From an uncultured Clostridia bacterium (GTDB lineage: Bacteria > Bacillota > Clostridia > Oscillospirales > CAG-272): a DNA stretch of 9,114 nucleotides. This document shows, piece by piece, positions 1-5,541 of this stretch (positions within the stretch are counted from its first letter, which is position 1; the number at the start of each line of letters is the position of its first letter). The stretch lies in the NCBI GenBank assembly GCA_947652805.1, contig CANTEM010000036.1, positions 1 to 9,114 on the forward strand. The letters are read 5' to 3'. Both the position numbers and the translations under genes were made by a program. The notes beneath the pieces were generated by a model. It did no database searches. It was not told where the DNA came from and worked only from the letters and a program-made list of their open reading frames with translations.

Positions 1-526
1 CCAGATCCAGAGATTCAAGGGTCAACACATCCGGATCATAAGAGAAATCCACAAATTTGCTCAGCTCCGCAATTCCTGCGTCAGCCTGCATTTTTCTTTT
101 CTTACCTTCAAAAGCAAAGGGCTTTGTAACAATACCAATGGTAAGCATGCCCATTTCTTTTGCAACACGTGCTACGATGGGAGCCGCACCGGTTCCGGTT
201 CCGCCGCCCATACCGGTAGTGATGAATACCATATCCGCGCCTGCAATTGCAGTTTTGATTTCTTCAATGCTTTCCTCAGCAGATTTTGCACCCACATCCG
301 GATTGGAGCCGGCACCGTGCCCCTTGGTAATTTTATCGCCAATCGGGATTTTATGGGTTGCAGTGGAATGCTGCAAAGCCTGCTTGTCCGTGTTGATTGC
401 GATAAAATCCACACCGCGCACATTGGTAGTGATCATTCTGTTGACCGCATTGTTTCCGCCGCCGCCTACGCCTACAACTTTTATATTTACGCCGCTTTCA
501 AATTCTTCATCCAGTTCAAAAGGCAT
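1..526 (-). CDS. ftsZ: Cell division protein FtsZ, N-terminal part (3' end beyond window)
   Basis: FtsZ is the tubulin-like GTPase that polymerises into the cytoplasmic Z ring and recruits the divisome. The frame is open from an ATG at 526 to the left edge, giving 175 residues of a protein usually 350-400 long. The start is preceded by GGAGG (537-541) with a 10-nt spacer. Visible in order: a short N-terminal stretch MPFELDEEFE, the nucleotide-binding GVGGGGNNAVNRM (residues 19-31), AINTDKQAL (43-51), the loop GAGSNPDVG (71-79) and the tubulin signature GGGTGTG (107-113), then IVTKPFAFEGKKR (132-144). Identity is therefore secure. Oddity: after residue 160 (SKFVD) the translation no longer looks like FtsZ; the family normally continues with a hydrophobic strand and IPN-(D/E)-(R/K)-L. 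The gene follows ftsQ after a 243-bp gap with its own likely promoter, and no ftsA lies between them. Confidence 0.96.
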   Translation of the reverse strand, partial: MPFELDEEFESGVNIKVVGVGGGGNNAVNRMITTNVRGVDFIAINTDKQALQHSTATHKIPIGDKITKGHGAGSNPDVGAKSAEESIEEIKTAIAGADMVFITTGMGGGTGTGAAPIVARVAKEMGMLTIGIVTKPFAFEGKKRKMQADAGIAELSKFVDFSYDPDVLTLESLDL

Positions 527-536
527 TTTTTCTCAT

Positions 537-541
537 CCTCC
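537..541 (-). promoter_or_regulatory. Shine-Dalgarno of ftsZ
   Basis: The minus strand reads GGAGG here, ending 10 nt before the ftsZ ATG. The spacer is rather long and A-rich. This site fixes the ftsZ start. Confidence 0.8.
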
Positions 542-611
542 GTAATAGATTGGGACCGCGTCCGCCTGCAAATTTTATATGTACTCTACAGGCAGATTTG
601 CATATATTACT

Positions 612-640
612 ATAATATACTGACTTGGCGAATTTTGCAA
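612..640 (-). promoter_or_regulatory. Probable sigma-A promoter for ftsZ
   Basis: On the minus strand TTGCAA (640-635) is followed after 17 bp by TATTAT (617-612). The -10 matches TATAAT at five of six positions and the -35 matches TTGACA at four. Just upstream (about 680-645) are A-tracts resembling an UP element. Transcription would begin near 605, giving a leader of about 80 nt. This is prediction from consensus only; other AT-rich hexamers in the gap could also serve. Confidence 0.5.
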
Positions 641-729
641 GATGTTTTTCAATATTTTTTCGAATTTATTTTATTTTTTTGCAAAAAATCCGGTTTTGCA
701 AGGGAAATATTCCTATTTCTCCGATATTA

Positions 730-765
730 TGCAACTGCAAAAATCAATGCATTTCTGCACTTGCA
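730..765 (-). repeat. Imperfect dyad just after the ftsQ stop
   Basis: Arms 730-739 (TGCAACTGCA) and 756-765 (TGCACTTGCA) pair at nine of ten positions, and 741-744 with 751-754 add four A/T pairs around a six-base loop. In the transcript the hairpin would start 4 nt after the ftsQ stop. No U-run follows, so it is not a canonical intrinsic terminator. It could protect the 3' end of an upstream mRNA, cause pausing, or bind a protein. Confidence 0.4.
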
Positions 766-769
766 TACA

Positions 770-1924
770 TCAATTCAAATCCAATTGATTGTCAATAATC
801 ACACTGGTCGCACTTAAATCTGTCAAATCCACACTTGCTTTGTTGTCCCCCTGAAACAATTCATCTTCTAAAACAGCAACGGCTAAACGCAGTTTCGTTT
901 CGATTACGTTCACGTCCCCCATAAGCAGCTTATATTTCCCATCGCAAACCATGGATATGTTATACGGGCTACGCAAATCTATCAGCCCGATACGCTCTGC
1001 CAAATCGGAGCTTTGGAGAGCATCCAGGACAGTCTGCATGTATGTATCGCTGCGCGTCTTTGAAAATGAAATCTGTTTGCCTGCGATTGCTTCCCGGATC
1101 TCCGGCAATTTCAACTTGATCAGCCCCTGTTCTTTTGCATCTTCTTCCGATATGGGATCCAGCACACGCAATGTACGGGAAACCTCCCAAATCTCACCGT
1201 AAAAAACGGCATAATAAACAGGCTCCTCTTCCTCAATATCAAATGCAATCGAACCCGGTGGCGTGCGGTGAACATCTACTGCGGAAACATAGGGGCATTG
1301 CAGCATGATTGCCTCCTGGGCGATGCGGGAGCTAAAGGAATACAAATGATCTCCCATATCCACCCCGGAAGCCGCAAGGATTTCTTCCGAGGTATACCGG
1401 CTGCTGCCGGAAGCATCCAAACTTCTGATCACAAACAAAAGCTGATATGTAACAACACATAGCACTGTAAACACGCCGAGCATCAGTACCGCTGTCACCA
1501 GTATTTCCCGCAATTTGCGCCGTTTACGTCCTTGTGCCGCATGCCTGTATGCATCCACACGTTTTTTTTCTTCCCTGGGCTTGTCCGCCCATTGGCTTTC
1601 CGTTCTGGGAGCAGTACGTCTCTGGGCACTCACATGCCCCTGCGCTTCTCTGCTCGGGGGTGTCTGCCCACGTGCCCGCGGCCCAGTACTGCTCGGTCGG
1701 CGCGGAACTGTTTGCGGGTTTTGCTGTATACGGGTGCGGAATCCGTCATAATATGCTCGATCGGCGCCGCTTTGGGGAGCGGAACCCGTTCTCCGGGGTT
1801 GCTCTGCTTTGCGGGGGCGGGGTCCGGCAGCGGAAAGCCGGGGAGCATTTTGCCGCTGTGCAGCCTGCATTTCCAATAAATGCTGCAATTTTTCCGCATA
1901 ATATGTTTCTGCCGACTTGCCCAT
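770..1924 (-). CDS. ftsQ: Cell division protein FtsQ/DivIB
   Basis: FtsQ (DivIB in Firmicutes) is a bitopic membrane protein that forms a complex with FtsL and FtsB/DivIC and links the early and late divisome. The 384 residues show a long cytoplasmic tail rich in Arg, Pro, Gln and Ser (1-138), one membrane helix (about 139-166, from REILVTAV to LLFVI), a POTRA-like domain (about 166-232, with YTSEEILAASGV and the typical ...AVDVHRTPPGSIAFDIEE strand) and an extracytoplasmic beta domain (about 235-384). The tail is much longer than in E. coli FtsQ. The ATG is preceded by a strong GGGGGAG 7 nt upstream (1932-1938), supporting the full-length form. It begins 22 nt after murG, so the two are probably cotranscribed. 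Sequence similarity in this family is low; the call rests on topology, the POTRA pattern and position before ftsZ. Confidence 0.9.
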   Translation of the reverse strand: MGKSAETYYAEKLQHLLEMQAAQRQNAPRLSAAGPRPRKAEQPRRTGSAPQSGADRAYYDGFRTRIQQNPQTVPRRPSSTGPRARGQTPPSREAQGHVSAQRRTAPRTESQWADKPREEKKRVDAYRHAAQGRKRRKLREILVTAVLMLGVFTVLCVVTYQLLFVIRSLDASGSSRYTSEEILAASGVDMGDHLYSFSSRIAQEAIMLQCPYVSAVDVHRTPPGSIAFDIEEEEPVYYAVFYGEIWEVSRTLRVLDPISEEDAKEQGLIKLKLPEIREAIAGKQISFSKTRSDTYMQTVLDALQSSDLAERIGLIDLRSPYNISMVCDGKYKLLMGDVNVIETKLRLAVAVLEDELFQGDNKASVDLTDLSATSVIIDNQLDLN

Positions 1925-1946
1925 GACCGCACTCCCCCTTTCCGGT

Positions 1947-3062
1947 TTACTTTTTACTGCTGATCAGCTTTTGTACATCCTGAAAAATCCGTTTATTCGT
2001 ATCCGCAACAGCAAAGGTTTTGATTTTCTGGCTTTGCTGCCGCCGCAGCTCTTCATTTTCTGCCAGCTTTGAAACGGTTTCCCGCAAGTTTGCACGCAGT
2101 TGCCCGTCTTCCGGAAGCAGTGCCGCCGCGCCCTTATCTGCCAGTACCTTTGCGTTTTTATACTGCTGATTGTTCGTCACATTCGGAGATGGAATCAGCA
2201 CCGCGCACTTCCCTGCTTCTGCAAGCTCCGATATGGTCATAGCGCCGGCACGGGATATTACGATATCCGCTGCCGCCATACGGCGGGGCATGTCAAAAAT
2301 ATATTCCATGAGCTGCAAATTGTCAAAACGATCCAACTTCTTATCTCGGAACCAACCTGCTGCAATATCCTTTTCAATGGATCCGGTAGCGTGACAGTGT
2401 ATGATATTCTCTTTTCCTCCGGTATAATGCTCCATCAGATCCAGCACAGCCGCATTGACCTGCTCCGCTCCAAGACTGCCGCCATAAGACAGTATGTAAA
2501 CCGCATTCTCAGGAATCCCCAGTTCTCTGCGGGCAGTCTCCCGGGACACCTGCGCAAAACCGCCTCGCAGCGGGCAGCCCACATGAAGGAGCTTTTCCGG
2601 GCAATGAAGTCCCGCACCGGCTTCAGTGAAGTTTAAATAGATGCGATCCACCACGCCTGCAAGCATTTTTACAGCCATTCCCGGAACCGCATTGGATTCA
2701 TGCAGCGCTGTAGGAATTCCCATACCGGCAGCAGCTTTAACTACAGGCCAGCTTACATATCCGCCTGTACCGATTACGATATCCGGCTTCCACTGACGGA
2801 TCACACGCCGTGCCTTACCGGGGGATGTCAGCGCCAGATACGCCGCCTTAATATTTTTTGGTGAGAGACTGCGGCGCAGTCCCATAACATTTACATGAAA
2901 CAGCTCATACCCCGCCTGAGGCACAAGCTTATTTTCAATTCCTCTATCCGTCCCTACAAAGGCAATCTGTGCATTCGGGACATTTTCCCGAATCGTATCT
3001 GCAATTGCAATTGCCGGATTCACATGTCCTCCGGTACCTCCGCCGGTCATCAACACCCGCAT
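1947..3062 (-). CDS. murG: UDP-N-acetylglucosamine--undecaprenyl-PP-MurNAc-pentapeptide GlcNAc transferase (MurG)
   Basis: MurG transfers GlcNAc from UDP-GlcNAc to lipid I, making lipid II on the inner face of the membrane. The 371-residue length is normal. The GT-B fold is evident: the N-terminal glycine-rich loop GGGTGGHVNPA (7-17), GTGGYVSWP (98-106), HESNAVPG (121-128, where many homologues have HEQN), VGCPLR (161-166, the GNPVR position), GGSLGA (194-199) at the start of the C-terminal domain, EYIFDMP (253-259), and the donor-binding SRAGAMTISEL (270-280) with NNQQYKNA (297-304). The ATG has AAAGGCGG about 8 nt upstream. It starts 24 nt after ftsW and ends 22 nt before ftsQ, so it sits inside an operon. 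In B. subtilis murB follows murG; here ftsQ follows directly. Confidence 0.97.
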   Translation of the reverse strand: MRVLMTGGGTGGHVNPAIAIADTIRENVPNAQIAFVGTDRGIENKLVPQAGYELFHVNVMGLRRSLSPKNIKAAYLALTSPGKARRVIRQWKPDIVIGTGGYVSWPVVKAAAGMGIPTALHESNAVPGMAVKMLAGVVDRIYLNFTEAGAGLHCPEKLLHVGCPLRGGFAQVSRETARRELGIPENAVYILSYGGSLGAEQVNAAVLDLMEHYTGGKENIIHCHATGSIEKDIAAGWFRDKKLDRFDNLQLMEYIFDMPRRMAAADIVISRAGAMTISELAEAGKCAVLIPSPNVTNNQQYKNAKVLADKGAAALLPEDGQLRANLRETVSKLAENEELRRQQSQKIKTFAVADTNKRIFQDVQKLISSKK

Positions 3063-3086
3063 GTATCGTTCCGCCTTTCCGCTATT

Positions 3087-4421
3087 CTACTTCTTTTGAT
3101 AGGAATGCTTGGAAATGGACAAAAGCATTCCCATTTCACCCATGAGCATAATCAAAGAGGATCCGCCGTATGAGAAAAACGGAAGAGATATGCCCGTATT
3201 CGGAATCAAATCCGTTACAACCATTATATTCAGAAAAGCCTGTATACCAACCTGACATGTAATACCGAATGCAACCAACGATGAATATGTATCCGGTGCT
3301 TTTTTTGCTATGGTTATACCCCGCCAAATAAACGCCACATATAATGCAACCAGCAGCACTGCACCCACATAGCCCATTTCTTCACACCAAATGGTGAATA
3401 TAAAGTCGTTCTGTGCTTCTGAAACGTAATTATATTTCAACCGGCTTTCCCCGAGTCCAACACCAAGGAGCCCGCCGCTTCCTACTGCAAACAACCCCTG
3501 GGTTGTCTGCCATGCTTCCTTCAGTACGTCGGCACCCTCGTCACTGTGCGTAAGAATCCGCTGCAAAGCATACTCGTTGGTAAACAAATAAACTACACCC
3601 GCCGCTACCGCAGGCACTCCATAGCACAGCGCCATCTTCCCCACATTCGCACCGCTGAGGAAAATAACACATATACCGATCATACCTAAAATAATTGTAC
3701 CGGACAAATGCTTTTCCAAAAGCACCAGTCCGCACACAATCGCCAGAATAACCCCCGGCATGAGAATACCCTTAACAAGAGACGCGCGCTTATCCAGTCT
3801 GTTGGATGTTTCCTCAAAATGGCGGTCAATATACCAGGCAAGCATCATCGTCAAAGATATTTTCGCCACCTCTGAGGGTTGAATGGAAAAACCGCCAATC
3901 AAAATCCAACGCTGGGCAACGCCTCGGGCTGTACCCATAACCAGCACCAGCGCCAACAGTCCGAGAGACACCAAAAAGAATGCGGGCGTCAGTTTTTTAT
4001 AAACATTGTACGGTACAAAGATCAGCACACTCATCAAAATACCGCCAAGCGCCAGCCAAAGCAGCTGATGCCGGATGTAGTACAAGCTGTCGTTTTTAGA
4101 CGCCAATGCGTTGGGATAGCTTGCGCTGAACACCATAATCGTTCCCAGGCAAAGGAGCACCAATATAATGACAAGCATGGGGCGGTCTACACCGTGGCGC
4201 ACCCGCTGCACTCCCGCTTCCCACGCCTGTTCTTTCTTCATCCGCCCAGTCAGGGAACGCTCCTCCTGCACCGTTACGGAAGTCTCTGCACCACTTCTGC
4301 GGGAAGGTTTCCCGTAAGACTGCCGCCGCACCGGAACGCCGGATGCAGTGCGGGTCTGCCGCCGCACTTCTCCTGTACTCCTGCTGCGTCCGTATTGATA
4401 AGACCGATTCTCATTGCTCAT
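3087..4421 (-). CDS. ftsW: SEDS peptidoglycan glycosyltransferase FtsW (SpoVE-like)
   Basis: FtsW is the multi-pass SEDS-family polymerase that links lipid II into glycan strands at the septum, working with a class B PBP such as the one at the right end of this window. Visible SEDS features in the 444 residues: first membrane helix with MVFSASYP (96-103), RWILIGGFSIQPSEVAKI (171-188), EKHLSGT (236-242, the QPDxGT position), the extracellular loop GLGESRLKYNYVSEAQNDFIF (322-342) with D339 at the Asp required in RodA/FtsW, and the C-terminal PNTGISLPFFSYGGSS (407-422). Hydrophobic segments fit about ten helices. Unusual is a roughly 79-residue Arg/Ser-rich cytoplasmic tail before the first helix. 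The ATG is preceded by AAGGAT (4426-4431). Whether it serves vegetative division, sporulation (spoVE) or both cannot be decided here. It follows mraY by 27 nt; murD, usual at this place, is absent. Confidence 0.95.
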   Translation of the reverse strand: MSNENRSYQYGRSRSTGEVRRQTRTASGVPVRRQSYGKPSRRSGAETSVTVQEERSLTGRMKKEQAWEAGVQRVRHGVDRPMLVIILVLLCLGTIMVFSASYPNALASKNDSLYYIRHQLLWLALGGILMSVLIFVPYNVYKKLTPAFFLVSLGLLALVLVMGTARGVAQRWILIGGFSIQPSEVAKISLTMMLAWYIDRHFEETSNRLDKRASLVKGILMPGVILAIVCGLVLLEKHLSGTIILGMIGICVIFLSGANVGKMALCYGVPAVAAGVVYLFTNEYALQRILTHSDEGADVLKEAWQTTQGLFAVGSGGLLGVGLGESRLKYNYVSEAQNDFIFTIWCEEMGYVGAVLLVALYVAFIWRGITIAKKAPDTYSSLVAFGITCQVGIQAFLNIMVVTDLIPNTGISLPFFSYGGSSLIMLMGEMGMLLSISKHSYQKK

Positions 4422-4448
4422 GTGATCCTTACGTCCTTCCCGTATATA

Positions 4449-5447
4449 TCACAGCCCAAACCAGGCACAAACACAAAGACACGCTGTTAGCAGGCTGAAT
4501 ACTGCTACAATTTTCACTTCACTCCAACCGCACTTCTCCAGGTGATGATGAAAGGGCGCCATTTTAAACAGCCGCTTTCCGCCGGTCAGCTTAAAATAAA
4601 TCACCTGCAACATTGTGGAAGCAGTTTCCAATATATACATCAGGCCGCACACCACAACGATTAGCGGATTATCCATCATAAATGCCGCCCCCACTACAAG
4701 ACCGCCGAAAAAGAGAGAGCCGGTATCGCCCATAAATACTCGGGCAGGATAGAAATTATAAATCAGAAAACCAGCGGCCGCTCCCGCCATAATTGCAGCA
4801 ACCGCTGCAATTCCGGAAGTGGGTACAGCAGCATGAAACAGTGCCGCTGCGCCGTAAAAAAGTCCGACAACCAAAGTTACAGAGCTGGCAAGTCCGTCGA
4901 TTCCATCCGTTAGATTGACGCTGTTCATCATACCGCACAGAAGCAGCAGCGCGATGATATAATAAGCGATACCAAAATCAATGGCAAGATCCAGATACGG
5001 TATGTACAGCGATGTGGTAATTTGACCAAACCGGCTCATGCCAAACAGATATACGCCGGCACAAATGAGTTGCAGTAAAAACTTCTGGGGCGCCGTGAGA
5101 CCCTCGTTCTGCTTTTTCCGCAGCTTTGCCAAATCGTCGATCATGCCGATCAGTCCGCTGGCAACCGCCATTGCAAGGGTGAGCACCAACGCGGGAATTT
5201 CCTTTGATCCTTCCCGCAAAAAAATAATCACACAAGCCGCCGCACCGGTAATCAGCGCCGCTATGATAAAAGCAAGTCCGCCCATGGTAGGGGTACCCTC
5301 TTTATTCTTGTGCCACCGGGGACCGATTTCCAGAATCTTCTGCCCCATTTTATGACTGGCTAGAACCGGAATCAGAAAATGGGATATCCCCGCTGTCAGC
5401 AAAAAGGTAACAGCAAATATACCGATAAAAAACACGGGATAAAACAT
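4449..5447 (-). CDS. mraY: Phospho-N-acetylmuramoyl-pentapeptide transferase (MraY)
   Basis: MraY moves phospho-MurNAc-pentapeptide from UDP onto undecaprenyl phosphate, forming lipid I at the inner membrane face. With the ATG at 5447 it has 332 residues, a little over 320 as usual, with about ten membrane helices. Family motifs: GTPTMGG (51-57), the metal-binding Asp pair in GMIDDLAKLRKK (101-112), NLTDGIDGLASS (178-189), FMGDTGSLFFGG (238-249) and FKMAPFHHHLEKCGW (294-308). The frame is open further upstream to a TTG at 5501, but the ATG at 5447 follows GGAGGG with 3-4 nt spacing and matches family N-termini (MFYPVFFIG). It is preceded by two promoter-like sequences in the murE-mraY gap, so it probably heads a transcription unit with ftsW and murG, independent of murE. 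Confidence 0.97.
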   Translation of the reverse strand: MFYPVFFIGIFAVTFLLTAGISHFLIPVLASHKMGQKILEIGPRWHKNKEGTPTMGGLAFIIAALITGAAACVIIFLREGSKEIPALVLTLAMAVASGLIGMIDDLAKLRKKQNEGLTAPQKFLLQLICAGVYLFGMSRFGQITTSLYIPYLDLAIDFGIAYYIIALLLLCGMMNSVNLTDGIDGLASSVTLVVGLFYGAAALFHAAVPTSGIAAVAAIMAGAAAGFLIYNFYPARVFMGDTGSLFFGGLVVGAAFMMDNPLIVVVCGLMYILETASTMLQVIYFKLTGGKRLFKMAPFHHHLEKCGWSEVKIVAVFSLLTACLCVCAWFGL

Positions 5448-5450
5448 ACA

Positions 5451-5456
5451 CCCTCC
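5451..5456 (-). promoter_or_regulatory. Shine-Dalgarno deciding the mraY start
   Basis: The minus strand reads GGAGGG, ending 3 nt before the ATG at 5447. The spacing is short but no comparable site precedes the alternative starts at 5474 (ATG) or 5501 (TTG), so 5447 is preferred. Confidence 0.7.
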
Positions 5457-5472
5457 ACATCTTTGGACACGC

Positions 5473-5501
5473 ATTTTAGTCAAATGTAAAATTTTGTACA
5501 A
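5473..5501 (-). promoter_or_regulatory. Possible second (weaker) mraY promoter
   Basis: TTGTAC (5501-5496), a 17-bp spacer and TAAAAT (5478-5473) lie on the minus strand. The -10 matches five of six consensus bases, the -35 only three. It would give a leader of about 20 nt that still includes the Shine-Dalgarno. Weak on its own; noted because the spacing is exact and it sits downstream of a much better promoter. Confidence 0.3.
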
Positions 5502-5512
5502 ATACTATGTTG

Positions 5513-5541
5513 ATTATACCATATTTCCCCGTATGGGTCAA
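5513..5541 (-). promoter_or_regulatory. Near-consensus sigma-A promoter before mraY
   Basis: TTGACC (5541-5536), exactly 17 bp, then TATAAT (5518-5513) on the minus strand: 11 of 12 consensus bases. The -35 overlaps the murE stop codon (5540-5538). Transcription would start near 5506 and give a leader of about 60 nt before mraY. This is the best promoter in the window and implies that mraY and the genes after it can be expressed without read-through from murE. Confidence 0.75.

Larger units (their letters stand above)
527..769 (-). other. AT-rich ftsQ-ftsZ intergenic region
   Basis: This 243-bp gap is the longest non-coding stretch in the window and is far more AT-rich than the genes around it. 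It contains the ftsZ Shine-Dalgarno, a likely sigma-A promoter (612-640), runs of A on the transcribed-sense strand (about 645-680), ten TGCA tetramers between 567 and 765, and an imperfect dyad (730-765) directly after the ftsQ stop. I find no convincing protein or RNA gene in it. Its position suggests a separate control region for ftsZ. Confidence 0.7.

Noticed and set aside
57..817. Two overlapping plus-strand open frames (57-545 and 317-817)
   Set aside because: They lie antisense to ftsZ and its promoter region; their products have no recognisable domain and there is no good ribosome site.
1515..1932. Several open frames on both strands over the ftsQ tail
   Set aside because: GC-rich sequence with few stop codons produces these; only the ftsQ frame has a strong Shine-Dalgarno and continues into a membrane helix and POTRA domain.
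2100..2636. Plus-strand frame of 178 codons opposite murG
   Set aside because: Shadow of a highly conserved enzyme gene, no family features.
2867..2881. Short dyad GACTGC/GCAGTC in murG resembling the murE hairpin
   Set aside because: Only six to seven pairs, and the likeness comes from the shared Gly-Leu-Arg codons of a conserved MurG segment; probably coincidence.
3879..4490. Plus-strand frame of 203 codons opposite ftsW and the mraY end
   Set aside because: Antisense to the ftsW reading frame and to the Arg-rich tail; His/Gln-rich low-complexity product without domain.
5448..5501. Upstream extension of MraY to TTG 5501 or ATG 5474
   Set aside because: No ribosome site before either; the extra residues do not resemble MraY N-termini, and the region carries promoter-like sequence.
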